Positions 28,683 to 39,428 are shown, counted from the stretch's first letter. The stretch: 43,475 nucleotides of DNA from Lachnospiraceae bacterium (GCA_024692715.1 JAILMH010000061.1:1-43475), one strand, 5' to 3'. Numbers and translations are program-made. The notes: a model not told the origin generated them from the sequence alone.

Positions 28683-29344
28683 GATTTCTTTTTGCACCTT
28701 CGATCCTTTCCGCCGACTTTACAAAGTTAGGCGAGAATATTGCAGAGACTGAGCGCGCAGGCGCTCAGCTCGTGCACATAGATGTAATGGATGGTATTTT
28801 TGTTCCGAATATTTCGTTTGGTATGCCTGTTATAAAGAGCATTAGAAAATGCAGCAAGCAGATCTTCGATGTTCATATGATGGTTGACAGACCGGAGAGA
28901 TTTATTAAGGAGGTCGCTGATTGCGGCGCTGATATTATCACATTTCATTATGAAGCGACAGATCATGTATTAGGGGTAATCAGCAAGATTCATGCTTGTG
29001 GGAAGAAGGCAGGCTTAGCGATTAAGCCAAACACGTCACTTGAAGAAATAAAACCGTTTCTTCGCGACATCGACATGCTTTTGATCATGACAGTTGAGCC
29101 GGGGCTCGGAGGTCAGAGCTATATTCCGTCTTCAACAGAAAAGATCAAAGAAGCCAGAGAGTATATCAGCAATGCTGGACTCGAGGTTGACATAGAAGTT
29201 GATGGCGGCATCAAACTTGACAACGTGGACGTTGTTCTGGATGCTGGCGCTAACGTGATCGTAGCGGGATCGGCCGTTTACAAAAACGATATCTATAAAA
29301 ATACTGCTGATTTCATGAAAATATTTCATGAAAAAGAGCTGTAA
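28679..29344 (+). CDS. rpe: Ribulose-phosphate 3-epimerase
   Basis: This 221-residue TIM-barrel enzyme interconverts D-ribulose 5-phosphate and D-xylulose 5-phosphate. It shows FAPSILSADFTKLGENI, HIDVMDGIFVPNISFG (metal and catalytic Asp), FDVHMMVD (His), MTVEPGLGGQSYI and IEVDGGI with the catalytic Asp. GTG start at 28679, seven bases after AAGGAG in the tktC end. It is the last gene of the operon before the 29352 terminator. Confidence 0.96.
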   Translation: MRFLFAPSILSADFTKLGENIAETERAGAQLVHIDVMDGIFVPNISFGMPVIKSIRKCSKQIFDVHMMVDRPERFIKEVADCGADIITFHYEATDHVLGVISKIHACGKKAGLAIKPNTSLEEIKPFLRDIDMLLIMTVEPGLGGQSYIPSSTEKIKEAREYISNAGLEVDIEVDGGIKLDNVDVVLDAGANVIVAGSAVYKNDIYKNTADFMKIFHEKEL

Positions 29345-29351
29345 TGATAAG

Positions 29352-29386
29352 ACTGCGGAAGAGTGAGAGCTCTTTCGCAGTTTTTT
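29352..29386 (+). terminator. Intrinsic terminator of the rpe operon (one of two near-identical copies)
   Basis: ACTGCGGAAGAG / CTCTTTCGCAGT with a TGAGAG loop region, then TTTTTT. A near-identical hairpin (one base different) lies at 39650-39684, next to the traX-like gene. Confidence 0.9.
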
Positions 29387-29467
29387 GTATGTACGAACCC
29401 TTCAGTCAGAAGGAAACAAAATATAGGGAATGCCATTCACACTATCCATTCGCTAGCATCAGATATA
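29381..29467 (-). pseudogene. Internal fragment of a traX-family gene
   Basis: About 87 bases match 40263-40347, inside the intact traX-like gene, at roughly 90% identity. Read on the minus strand it gives MAFPIFCFLLTEGFVHTK, preceded by an in-frame TGA where the intact gene has GR. The fragment directly abuts the rpe terminator. It is a remnant of an older or duplicated traX locus. Confidence 0.8.
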
Positions 29468-29872
29468 GCGATTCTTCTGTATTTCTTAGCCATTTACAAT
29501 GACCGGTTGTAGGTCTTATATAAATCACGATCAATCCCTTATTGATACATTAGAACTATCCGATAAAAATAAAGAATGATTATTTAAATAATATGTAAGT
29601 TATATATATTATTCGCCAACAAGGCAACAATTAACAATTCTCTTGCGCGTGTTGATTTGGATTTTCTATGCGAAACAAAGCACAAATCAGGTTTACATGG
29701 CAGTGTTACATTATACAGGTGACGCGATATTACGCATACAGAACAAGACCAAATATCACGTAAGATCAAAGATTTTCAGAGGGATAAAGACAGAATTTTT
29801 AAATGGATCAAAAACGCTCCGCAGGTATGCGGAAAAAGACGGAAAGGCCATGCACAAAAGGAGTTGTAAACA
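29468..29872. other. A+T-rich leader region of the giant gene, no gene seen
   Basis: About 400 bases between the traX fragment and the giant surface-protein gene. Short readings here have no ribosome binding site or recognisable motif. It presumably holds the giant gene's promoter; I could not fix a convincing -35/-10 pair. A small ATCAAT/ATTGAT inverted repeat lies near 29530. Confidence 0.4.
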
Positions 29873-32800
29873 ATGAAAAAAGAATGGAAAAAGTACAGAA
29901 AACTTATCAGCTTCATGTTGGTGATGGTAATGATGATTACGCTGTCGACAGAATCATTGATAGCAGCGGAAGAGATTGCGCTTCCGGATAATTCTGAAAT
30001 TCCGGAAATATCTGTAGAATCAGACACAGGGACAGACGATCCGGAGGAGGAAAACGATGCTGTTCAGGAGAACTCTGCCGTTTCGGACAGCACTGCCGTT
30101 TCGAACAATAATGCCGTTTCAGACAATAATGCTGTTTCGGAAGAACCGGTTTCAGATTCAGAAGAAAACGATGTTTCTGATCAGAAAGAAGATTCCTCTT
30201 CAGAATCATCAGAAGAAGATTCTGACGAAGAAACAATTTCTAAAAACGATGCTCCAAATGATTCAGAGGACGTTGGCGATTCACCTTTCTCACAGGAAGA
30301 AAAATTTGATAATGCAATGGTACGTGTAGAAGCGGATCCCGGCGTATTTCCTAAAGATGCCTATATGACTGCCGTTCCGTTGAAAGGGAATGAACTTGCC
30401 AAGGTAGAAGACTCTGTAGATGAAAGTGCAAGTGACCGTAATGAGGAGTTTATCCCATTTGAACGTGAGCTCTGTGTATTTGACATTGTTATTCACGACA
30501 AGAACGGAAATGAGATCCAGCCGAATAACGACAAGGGTACTGTCAGAGTAAGCATAATTCCGGCAAATAGTGAAGAAAGTGAAGTCTTCAGTCTTTTCCG
30601 CGTAGAAGATGACGGGGATATTACTTTTCTTGAAAGTGAGAAAGGAGAAGAGGGTTCTATGACAGCAGATGCTGAACATTTTACTCTCTATGGCGCAGTC
30701 CTTACTCCGCCCTACAGTCTTTTCGATTCTATAACGACTGAGGGAAAATTTGATTCATCATTTAATGCAAATGATCTTACATCTGCAATTATTGATGATG
30801 GGATTACTGCAACAAGCAGCAGCAAGAGCGGTACAGTCTATAAATTTAATAAAGGAAGACAAGATTTGGGATTTTACGAGGGTGTAGTTCTCGATACCAG
30901 CGGAGTAGGAGGCAGTGGAAGCACTGACCCTGAGCTGCAGGCTTTGATAAATAGTGTCTATCCTGAAGGAACACGTTATGGCGGTGATACTTCGACTCTT
31001 ACTATGACCTTGAGAGCAAATGGATCCAACATGAATTTTGAGTATTTATTTGCTTCCCAGGAGTTTGACCAGGAAGAAAAATATACTGATGTGATGGGAA
31101 TCTTTGTAAAACGCAACAGTTGGGGAGGAGGTAAATGGCAAAGAGTATCAACATTAGGTAATTCCGGAGCAAAGCCTTTTACAATCAAAAACCTTCGTGC
31201 AGGAATTAATGGAGATGAGATGGACGGAGGAACAGGTACAGACCTCTCAGGAACACACAGTTTATTCAGAACAAAAAATATCGGATCAGGATATCAGACA
31301 AATGGCATATCATCAGCGTTTACTTCCTTTAATATCACTGCAACTCCCGGTGAACTTGTAACGGTTAAATTTGCCATTGCCGATGTATCAGACACAAGCC
31401 GTAACTCGTATCTCTTCATAAAAGGAAAGTCGCTTAACTTTGATAGAACGGCAAATGAGATCGAGTATTTAGATGAAAATAACACACAAGTATTGAGGAT
31501 CGATAAAAAGAAGGCGGGAGAAAGATACACTATAAAAGATCTTCCTTCTGATTATTCATTGGACGGCCGCAGGTTCAAAGGTTGGAAAGTATATGGCGGA
31601 ACCAAGGTATATCAGCCGGGCGAAGAATACACTGATAATAAGAATCTGATTTTGGTTCCGCAGTTTGAAGTGATCGCCGGAAGTGTAAGATTGACTGTCT
31701 TAAAGGACGATGCCCCTTATGTAAACATGGGGACGATAGCGGTCAAATCCACAAGCGGAACGAGTTGGATTTCGCTCAAAGAAACGGAGCCCGGGGTGTC
31801 CGGAGTATATACGGCAAATGATGTTCCTGCCGGACAATATACTGTTTATGTGAGCGGCTGGTTTAATTATGGACCGATTACCGTACCGGACGGCGGAGCA
31901 GCTGAAGCGACCATAAAATGCCGTTCTATTAATATTGATACAAAATTGGATGGTACTACATTTAAATATAATTATGAGTCATACTTGAATACTTATATAG
32001 GAGATGCCAATGGTAATCGCAGCGCACTTTTGAAACATTATTACATATTACAGGACTCTAACAATTTAGGCGTAATTATACAGGAAGATGATAAAGAATA
32101 CAGCTATTATATCGATGGTGTAAAAAGAGGAACGGTAACGGCTTCTACAGGACAAAATCATGCCGTAGCTAATTATACAAAGCTTCAGCTTACGATCCAC
32201 AATGATGCCGGAAAAATGTCAGATACCAGTGTCCAGCTGAAGGACACGGACGGAAAGATATTTAAGTATCTTTTGTATGATTCGGACGGAACAGATGTGG
32301 AAACTGACGCAGTATACAGTGCTGTTGTGCCGACGGAGGAGACAGATTCCCCCAAAGAATATTCTGTTTTCGTTGGTGATCTTGATACAGGTATCAAGAT
32401 GAGCGCTACGACCGATGGGTCAAAAAAAGAGGCTGACTTCTATACGGCAAGTGTTAGTATAACCGGCCCCGACAGTAAATGCAACGTAACAATGGATAAC
32501 GGAGTTGACAAATATGATCTGAGTACATCTGACAGCGGTACTACACGTAACTATAGCGTAGCCCGTGTATATAAGAGGGTAGAGGATAGTTCAGAACTCA
32601 ATTACAGTGTAAGTATCCGCGAACTTACAGATCTGGATACTGATCTCATAAACAGCAGTAATAAGAATCTAGATCTTACATATCATAAGGTGGTTTTTTA
32701 TCGCTATAAGTTAAACGATGACAAAACGTACAATCCAATAGTGGGATATACTGAATATGTGCGGAATAATATGACAGCAAGCACTTATGGTACCTTTGGT

Positions 32801-35800
32801 ATGAAAGGCTTTACTTCCCTTGGCTGGGGAGTAAACCAGTGGTCGCTTGATGCCGCCGCGTCTTTAATGGAGCCCTATGATTTCTCAACACCTGTCACTG
32901 AAGATAAAGAGCTTTATGCATGGTATTCAAAACCGGGAGTAGAGATCAACGGGATCATTCAATGTGGTGAAAATGGCAGCTTAGAGAGCACAGGCTGGTA
33001 CTGTATGCCAAATGCCACTATATACGGTTTTGATCCCGGGGCCAGAGCTATACGTTATCTACAGATTGACACGGAAAACACCGACGAATTTAGAATCGAT
33101 ACGACCGGAATGCCGGGTACAACAGTACTTACACCGGCTGGAAGTGGGAGTGATGCTGTAAAAACGATTACAGGCAGCGAAAGCGTAATGATCGATTTCG
33201 GTGAGACAGCGACCGTGTCAATGCTGCAGGCGCAGAGTTTCCTTCGGAAGAATATTCGGATAAAGCCGAAAAGCGGTGCTCATAAGATAACCGTGACTGT
33301 AAGGGACAGTGATTCAACTTTTGTAGAGCCGAGTTATGAGACAAGCGTTGTAAGGGATACGTCGAGCTTTGAGAAATTGTCTGAGTCAAATGTACAGGAA
33401 AATACTACAAAAAACCTTGTTGCAGGCGGTCACTATTTCATAAGTAATGATTATCATTTTAACAGCGATAGTCCATTTTCTGAGCTTTTAAATGCATCAA
33501 ATGAAAGTGTTAAAATGGGAGGGCTTACCATTCCGGACAATGGAACAGTCTACTTGTACTTGCATAGTGGTGGTGCATTTTTTAATGGAGTAAGCCGAGT
33601 AGATTCAACATTAGGTATTGCAACGGCGGGAATCAGATTACCAGAAAATGCAAAACTTGTAATTTATGGTGGAGGAAAGCTTAAGGTAAAAGGAGGAGAC
33701 AATTATTACTATAACAGCAGTAATAGAAAAGCTGGCGGAAGTGGTGCAGCCGGAATCGGAGAAAACGGAATAATTTGGGGCGATTCCGATGGTTCTAAAG
33801 CTGGTACAATGGGAAAGCTATATGTAGAAACAAATAATAATAAAAGCGTATTCGCAATTTGTAGTTCGGGCACAAGTAGTAGATATGGTGCGGCGATAGG
33901 CAGCGGCAGAGGAAAAACGCAAGATAAAAATGGAGCTATAGTGCCATTCTATGTTAAATCTGCCGGATTAGTTAATCACCAACAAGATTCTGATAGTTAT
34001 TGGAATCAGGGCGAACTACTGGGAGCTACTGATACGCTTTATAGCGCCGCGTCACCGGCAATAACTACCATGCGGCCTTCTTACACCGTTACATATAAAG
34101 CACCGGATAATACTGCCATAAGTAATTTGACGCAGACATATTATCATGGGGAAGAAAATGGAACGGCTGTGACCTTGCCAAATTATACGCCGACTGACGG
34201 ATCTCAGTTCGTTGGCTGGCAGTTGGTACAGGCGGCTCATCCGTTCACCGGTGAAACAGCTTCACTCGAAAACTTGAACAAGATACCTGGCACAGCTGAA
34301 ATAGAAACTACATTTAAGGATACTACTTTAACAATTCCGGAAGGAACATACGGTAATATTATTTTCAAGGCTATTGTACAAAAAATTGGCGGTGTCAATG
34401 CGGCTGATGAAGAAACAAGGACATTTGACGGCGGATCGACTCCGGATACCCTATACACCTATAAGGTCAAGGTTCTTGTAGATGGTACAGCTGACACTTC
34501 ACGCGGAACCATCAGAATCGGAAATCAGGATGTATCCGCAGATGAGGATGGAATCTATACTCTTGTTTCAACGACTGGCGGAAGTAAAAATATCGTGATC
34601 GAAGGGAAAACGGTTGGTACAGTAGTTCCTGATACTGCGAATCCGGCAGAGGTGAAGTTCAAGACCTTAAAAGTGAGTGTCATAGGGAAAAAGCCTCTGC
34701 GTGTTACATTGAAAAAAGACACAACAGCCGGACCTGTTCTTACAGAAGAAGCCGCTGATGAGGAAACTGTTGAATCCACAGGCTACCTCTGGGATGGCGA
34801 GTATCCGGAAAGTCAGTGGTCTGCATCAGCAGGACCATTTGATGTATATGTAGATGGTGTGAAAACAGGAACAACTGTGAACTACAGTGCCGAAGCAACG
34901 ATAAGATACTATACGCTGACAGTAAACGTCATTCCTACCGGATTAGAAACCACAGCTATCCGAACAGTAGAACTGCGTGAGGATACTGGTGGGGAACGGA
35001 TAAATCTCGCAAAGCAGGCTGACAACGATGGAAAAGCAGTATTCAGTGTTACAGGTCTTGATAAGGGAAAGGCCTACAAAATCTATGTTAACGGTGAAGT
35101 TACTGACACAACTGCAGAGATCACAGACGGAACTAAAGAGGTCACCTATATTCTCTACACAACTACGGTCACTACGAGATTAAACGGAGCAGCAGAGTCT
35201 ATTGGTGAAGTCAGCATCCGGTTCGGAACTGAAACAGAAAAGATGAATCGGACCGGAACCGGAACCTATTCGTATATTAGCGGCAGTAACACTACCGGAG
35301 AGGTCTATGTGGAAGGCGAAAAGGTTTATGAAGGTCTGGCATCAGGCGCAACTGCGGTCATAGATTACTATACTATAACTTATGCTAAGTCCGGTAATCC
35401 TGCATATTCTGGAAGTGAAACCGGTACTCCGCCGACAGATGAAAACCATTATCTCAAGGGAACAAAGGCCACTCTCTTGAACGGAGATGACCTTACGAAT
35501 GGTGCCCGGGTCTTTGGCGGTTGGGAAATAGGAAGTACAAAGTATGACGCCGGAGACGAAGTTACCATGAACAGCGCCATCACTGCCAAAGCCTGCTGGG
35601 ATAATCCGAGCCTTGATGATGGTAAGACTACGGTAAGTGTTGCTGATAACTGGTTTGTTTATGATGGAAATTCGCATATTCCGGAGATAACAGTAAGCCG
35701 GAACGGTGCGGTATTAGCAGAAAATATAGATTACGAACTTAGTTTTACAAACACAAATGCTTCAAACGGATTAGGGGCAAATAATACTATTAATGCAGGT

Positions 35801-38800
35801 GACATTACTGTCACGATCAAAGGAAAGGGTGACTACTCCGATAAAGAATTAACAAATAAACTTAAATATACGATCCACGAAAAGGATCTTCGTCTTACTG
35901 GTCTCACGGCGAATAGTAAAGAATTTAATGGTAAAAAAGACGTTGTGATCAATACCGAAGAAGTTACACTGACTGGTATTACCGGTTCAGATGTAGGAAA
36001 GGTAAGCATTAAAGCCGGTTCAACTGGTAAACTTAGCAATCCGGATGCAGGGGAAGACCTTGCTGTCGAACTGGATGTATCAAACCTTGAGGGTGCTGCC
36101 AGCTCTAATTATAACCTTAGACCGTCAGATCCTGTTCTTGTAAATGTCACAAAGAGGACTCTTGCAGGAACGATGTTTGAATTTGATAATCCGAAATATA
36201 ATGCTGGCGGCAGTGTGCTTGATCTTACGCTGCATGACATTGTGGATGGCAATAATATCCTTCAGTTTAAGGACTTTACTACCACCTATACTGATAACCG
36301 CAGTGTAGGTTTAGCTCATGTCACTATCAGTGCAGCGGAAGATGGAAATTATAAAAATCCGGTGTCAGGTCCGATCGTGCGTGACTTTGTCGTTGAATTA
36401 AGTAAAACAGAGATCATCGGAGATCCTGTGGCACATGTCGGTCTTGGGACATCCATAGCTCCGAAAGGAAATTATACTTATAAATGGCTTAGCGGTTCTG
36501 ATATTGTAGGTACATCTGATAGTTATATTCCGAAACCTTCAGATATAGGGAAAACATTGACTCTTAAGGTGTATGACAGTGAAGGAACAGAGATAGGTTC
36601 TGCGAGCACAGCTGTGGTTAGGAGTTTGCAGGATTACCTGAATGATAGTGAAACAGATAAGGATAGGCCGGTAAAAGTAACTCTTACTGAAGATATGGCA
36701 GGCGGAATAACCATTCCATCCGGATTCACAGTTTTACTTGATCTAAATGGTAAAACCATAACTGACGATATTAACGTAAAGGATGGAGCAAAACTTACAA
36801 TGCTTGACAGCAGTGATGAAAAGACCGGTAAAGCGACCGGAAATATCTCTGTTGAAGGTGATATTAACATTGACGGTAAAAAAGGAACCCTGATAATCGA
36901 AGATGGAAAATATGACCATATACCATCTGGAGATGGAGATATCAGTATCGTGGGTGGCTACTTTAAGGAAAATCCCAACGAGGATTATGTAAGCGATCCA
37001 TGTAAAACACAGGATAAAGCTGCACAGGAAGCAGCAGCGGCAAGCGGAGGAAGACCTGCGGAGGTGGCTGAATGGCGGGATGATGACTATCTTTATCGTG
37101 TAATTAATTGTTTCATAAAACTGGATGATTCAAGGAAACCTGCTATTGAAGTTTCTTCATTAGATGTAAAGTCCGGAGATATTATCTCGGCAGAATCAAA
37201 AGCTACAGACCTAAACTATGAATGGTATCAAGTCGATTCAGAGGGAAACCCGGTTGGAAATGTGCTTGGAACAGAAAAGAGATATACCATCAATGATTCA
37301 GATGTTGGAAAGAAACTTCTGGTCAAAGTCATTCAGACAAAAGATCAATTCAATAATGATCTGGAGGAAAGAAATCGCCCGAGTCGGATTTCTGATATGA
37401 GTGTAGTAGTAAAGAAATCGCTCAGGGATCAGAACGTGAAGATAAGAGTCATTCAGAAAGAACCGGGCTCAAGTGAGTATGAAGCAGAAGTTTTTTACTG
37501 CTATGGAAATCCTGAAGTAAAGAAAGAACTGTCTAAGGGACTTGATTACAGCTATACAGTCTCAGGTCCGATTCCTGGAGACCTCCGGGCATCTGTTACA
37601 ATAACAGCGAAAAATGGTAGTAATTATCTTTACAGCAAGGAAAAGACCATCAACATGTACCAGGTAAATATTACGGGGCAGAGTGGAAAGTTCAGTGCAC
37701 CCGTTGTGGGAGATACACTCCTGGCAAAAATCAGTACGGCCGGTGCCCAAAATGTGACTTATAAGTGGTATAGAGACGGAGTTCTGATAAGCGGAGCTTC
37801 GAATAATACATATACCCTGACTCAGGCGGATATTGACAAAAAGATCCGTGTAGAAGCGGTCGTAAGTAATGATGATGGAGATGAAGTAAGCATTTGTGAC
37901 GGTACTCTTAAAACTCTTGATATAAACGAGGATGATCCGGATACATGGTACAGCATAAACGGAAAACTGAGTGCAGGAACAGGTTATATATTAAAGAGCG
38001 GTAATCTGACCATTACAAGAGGAAAAGATTCGTTGGCAGAAACGATTGCGGATGATGAAGGTAACTATTCCTTTGAAAATATTCCTAAGGGATTATACAA
38101 CCTCGTTGTCAGCGGAGTCATCGCATCTACAGATGGAAGCAAAACGGAAGAAGTTACCAAAACTATAATGGTAAGGGTGGACGACAGTAACGTTGATGTC
38201 GATCCCATTATACTCGTCTCGATCATAGTCAGCTCGAAGGTTGTCATCGGCGATGACTGCGGAGAAACTGTTGTAAAAGGAGCAGATGAAGTCGCAGAGG
38301 AGATCAGGAATGGGCTTTCAGATGGTCAACGAGCTGAAGTTGTAATAATGGTAGAGAAAAAGGAAAAGGAGGACATAGAAGACGCCGGAGATATTCAGAA
38401 GAAGGCTGAAGAACAATACGGAAGCGAGCCTAAGATTGATTTCTTTGATTTTTCAGTTGAAAGTCGGATCGATGGTCAGGAAACTACTAAAATTAGTAAA
38501 ACCGAAAAAATCCTTATGTTTATGCTTGCCTATGATATGAGCGGCAGAAAAGATATTAGGGTTTACAGGAAGCACAGTGATGAGGTTCAGGAATTAACTG
38601 CACTCAGTGCAATGCCTGACTCAGCTGATTATGCTGACGGTACATTCTATATTGATGAGGAAGAAGGATTAATATTTATTTTCTCTAGCAGGTTCTCTAC
38701 TTATGCGATAACCTATCAGAGTCAGGAAGAAAAAACAGAAGACGATTCCGGAAATACGCCTTCTTCAAACCAGGAAACCTCAGAGATAGATGCCGAAACT

Positions 38801-39364
38801 TTGAAGATAGATGCCGGCGGACGCAATTATTCCTTCACCTTCACTAATAAGATCATTTATGATGGACGTAAACATATGGTATATACTGGAAACAAAGCAC
38901 CGGCTAATACGAAAAAGAAAGCTTATGATCTGAAGGTGGTTATAACTGAAGAGGATGGAACAGTTATAGATCCAAAGCTTATAAATGTTACAGCAAAGAA
39001 AAACAAGAATGTAGGAATCGGATATTATAGGATCAGGCTTAAGGGTAAGAAATACAAGGCTCTGAATAAGGAATTGCGGAAAAAAACTTACAAAAACAAG
39101 TTAAAGTTTGAAATCGCAAAATATGTTCTTGATTCTAAAAATATGTCAATTATAGTAGACCATAAGGTAACAAAAATAACGAAAGTTTATATAATTGACA
39201 GTGATGGAAACATTCACAGGCTTTCAAAGAAGGACTATGAAGTGAAAAAAATTGATGCAGAAACTAAAACTGTCATGATTCAGGGAAAGAGAAATACAGA
39301 GGGAATTGTTGAAAAGTTAGCGATCGATCACCCTATTACTGAGCATGTAAGTATGATTCTGTAA
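29873..39364 (+). CDS. Giant multidomain secreted/surface protein
   Basis: 3163 residues. Signal peptide (about 1-32). Repeats of the form (N/S/D)NNAVSD at about 61-95, then a Ser/Glu/Asp-rich stretch. Choice-of-anchor L-type domain at about 283-523 (NFEYLFASQEFDQ, YTDVMGIFV). InlB-like beta repeats near 528-600, 945-1030, 1395-1450 and 1840-1910 (pattern GWxxG/GWxxW). PEGA/carboxypeptidase-regulatory-like repeats at about 600-860, 1520-1840 and 2690-2790. Two beta-helix-like zones (about 1182-1382 and 2255-2400). A YDG/MBG-like block (about 1916-2172). Ig-like domains with YKWY-x-DG (about 2180, 2440, 2630). No LPXTG or S-layer homology anchor is visible, so attachment is unknown. AAAGGAG ribosome binding site. 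Probably an adhesin or substrate-binding fibre. Confidence 0.88.
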   Translation: MKKEWKKYRKLISFMLVMVMMITLSTESLIAAEEIALPDNSEIPEISVESDTGTDDPEEENDAVQENSAVSDSTAVSNNNAVSDNNAVSEEPVSDSEENDVSDQKEDSSSESSEEDSDEETISKNDAPNDSEDVGDSPFSQEEKFDNAMVRVEADPGVFPKDAYMTAVPLKGNELAKVEDSVDESASDRNEEFIPFERELCVFDIVIHDKNGNEIQPNNDKGTVRVSIIPANSEESEVFSLFRVEDDGDITFLESEKGEEGSMTADAEHFTLYGAVLTPPYSLFDSITTEGKFDSSFNANDLTSAIIDDGITATSSSKSGTVYKFNKGRQDLGFYEGVVLDTSGVGGSGSTDPELQALINSVYPEGTRYGGDTSTLTMTLRANGSNMNFEYLFASQEFDQEEKYTDVMGIFVKRNSWGGGKWQRVSTLGNSGAKPFTIKNLRAGINGDEMDGGTGTDLSGTHSLFRTKNIGSGYQTNGISSAFTSFNITATPGELVTVKFAIADVSDTSRNSYLFIKGKSLNFDRTANEIEYLDENNTQVLRIDKKKAGERYTIKDLPSDYSLDGRRFKGWKVYGGTKVYQPGEEYTDNKNLILVPQFEVIAGSVRLTVLKDDAPYVNMGTIAVKSTSGTSWISLKETEPGVSGVYTANDVPAGQYTVYVSGWFNYGPITVPDGGAAEATIKCRSINIDTKLDGTTFKYNYESYLNTYIGDANGNRSALLKHYYILQDSNNLGVIIQEDDKEYSYYIDGVKRGTVTASTGQNHAVANYTKLQLTIHNDAGKMSDTSVQLKDTDGKIFKYLLYDSDGTDVETDAVYSAVVPTEETDSPKEYSVFVGDLDTGIKMSATTDGSKKEADFYTASVSITGPDSKCNVTMDNGVDKYDLSTSDSGTTRNYSVARVYKRVEDSSELNYSVSIRELTDLDTDLINSSNKNLDLTYHKVVFYRYKLNDDKTYNPIVGYTEYVRNNMTASTYGTFGMKGFTSLGWGVNQWSLDAAASLMEPYDFSTPVTEDKELYAWYSKPGVEINGIIQCGENGSLESTGWYCMPNATIYGFDPGARAIRYLQIDTENTDEFRIDTTGMPGTTVLTPAGSGSDAVKTITGSESVMIDFGETATVSMLQAQSFLRKNIRIKPKSGAHKITVTVRDSDSTFVEPSYETSVVRDTSSFEKLSESNVQENTTKNLVAGGHYFISNDYHFNSDSPFSELLNASNESVKMGGLTIPDNGTVYLYLHSGGAFFNGVSRVDSTLGIATAGIRLPENAKLVIYGGGKLKVKGGDNYYYNSSNRKAGGSGAAGIGENGIIWGDSDGSKAGTMGKLYVETNNNKSVFAICSSGTSSRYGAAIGSGRGKTQDKNGAIVPFYVKSAGLVNHQQDSDSYWNQGELLGATDTLYSAASPAITTMRPSYTVTYKAPDNTAISNLTQTYYHGEENGTAVTLPNYTPTDGSQFVGWQLVQAAHPFTGETASLENLNKIPGTAEIETTFKDTTLTIPEGTYGNIIFKAIVQKIGGVNAADEETRTFDGGSTPDTLYTYKVKVLVDGTADTSRGTIRIGNQDVSADEDGIYTLVSTTGGSKNIVIEGKTVGTVVPDTANPAEVKFKTLKVSVIGKKPLRVTLKKDTTAGPVLTEEAADEETVESTGYLWDGEYPESQWSASAGPFDVYVDGVKTGTTVNYSAEATIRYYTLTVNVIPTGLETTAIRTVELREDTGGERINLAKQADNDGKAVFSVTGLDKGKAYKIYVNGEVTDTTAEITDGTKEVTYILYTTTVTTRLNGAAESIGEVSIRFGTETEKMNRTGTGTYSYISGSNTTGEVYVEGEKVYEGLASGATAVIDYYTITYAKSGNPAYSGSETGTPPTDENHYLKGTKATLLNGDDLTNGARVFGGWEIGSTKYDAGDEVTMNSAITAKACWDNPSLDDGKTTVSVADNWFVYDGNSHIPEITVSRNGAVLAENIDYELSFTNTNASNGLGANNTINAGDITVTIKGKGDYSDKELTNKLKYTIHEKDLRLTGLTANSKEFNGKKDVVINTEEVTLTGITGSDVGKVSIKAGSTGKLSNPDAGEDLAVELDVSNLEGAASSNYNLRPSDPVLVNVTKRTLAGTMFEFDNPKYNAGGSVLDLTLHDIVDGNNILQFKDFTTTYTDNRSVGLAHVTISAAEDGNYKNPVSGPIVRDFVVELSKTEIIGDPVAHVGLGTSIAPKGNYTYKWLSGSDIVGTSDSYIPKPSDIGKTLTLKVYDSEGTEIGSASTAVVRSLQDYLNDSETDKDRPVKVTLTEDMAGGITIPSGFTVLLDLNGKTITDDINVKDGAKLTMLDSSDEKTGKATGNISVEGDINIDGKKGTLIIEDGKYDHIPSGDGDISIVGGYFKENPNEDYVSDPCKTQDKAAQEAAAASGGRPAEVAEWRDDDYLYRVINCFIKLDDSRKPAIEVSSLDVKSGDIISAESKATDLNYEWYQVDSEGNPVGNVLGTEKRYTINDSDVGKKLLVKVIQTKDQFNNDLEERNRPSRISDMSVVVKKSLRDQNVKIRVIQKEPGSSEYEAEVFYCYGNPEVKKELSKGLDYSYTVSGPIPGDLRASVTITAKNGSNYLYSKEKTINMYQVNITGQSGKFSAPVVGDTLLAKISTAGAQNVTYKWYRDGVLISGASNNTYTLTQADIDKKIRVEAVVSNDDGDEVSICDGTLKTLDINEDDPDTWYSINGKLSAGTGYILKSGNLTITRGKDSLAETIADDEGNYSFENIPKGLYNLVVSGVIASTDGSKTEEVTKTIMVRVDDSNVDVDPIILVSIIVSSKVVIGDDCGETVVKGADEVAEEIRNGLSDGQRAEVVIMVEKKEKEDIEDAGDIQKKAEEQYGSEPKIDFFDFSVESRIDGQETTKISKTEKILMFMLAYDMSGRKDIRVYRKHSDEVQELTALSAMPDSADYADGTFYIDEEEGLIFIFSSRFSTYAITYQSQEEKTEDDSGNTPSSNQETSEIDAETLKIDAGGRNYSFTFTNKIIYDGRKHMVYTGNKAPANTKKKAYDLKVVITEEDGTVIDPKLINVTAKKNKNVGIGYYRIRLKGKKYKALNKELRKKTYKNKLKFEIAKYVLDSKNMSIIVDHKVTKITKVYIIDSDGNIHRLSKKDYEVKKIDAETKTVMIQGKRNTEGIVEKLAIDHPITEHVSMIL

Positions 39365-39391
39365 ATATGACTTTCTGTTAAGTTGATGTAT

Positions 39392-39428
39392 GATCAGGAC
39401 TACTTCTGGCAAGTAGTCCTGATTTATT
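39392..39428 (+). terminator. Intrinsic terminator of the giant gene
   Basis: Perfect 13-bp stem ATCAGGACTACTT / AAGTAGTCCTGAT with a CTGGC loop, then TTATT. Confidence 0.8.

Noticed and set aside
29643-29876. 77-codon plus-strand ORF ahead of the giant gene
   Set aside because: No ribosome binding site or motif, and it overlaps the giant gene's own leader and start.
38800-39364. Sortase anchor at the giant protein's end
   Set aside because: The C-terminus (ITEHVSMIL) has no LPXTG-like motif, hydrophobic helix or basic tail.
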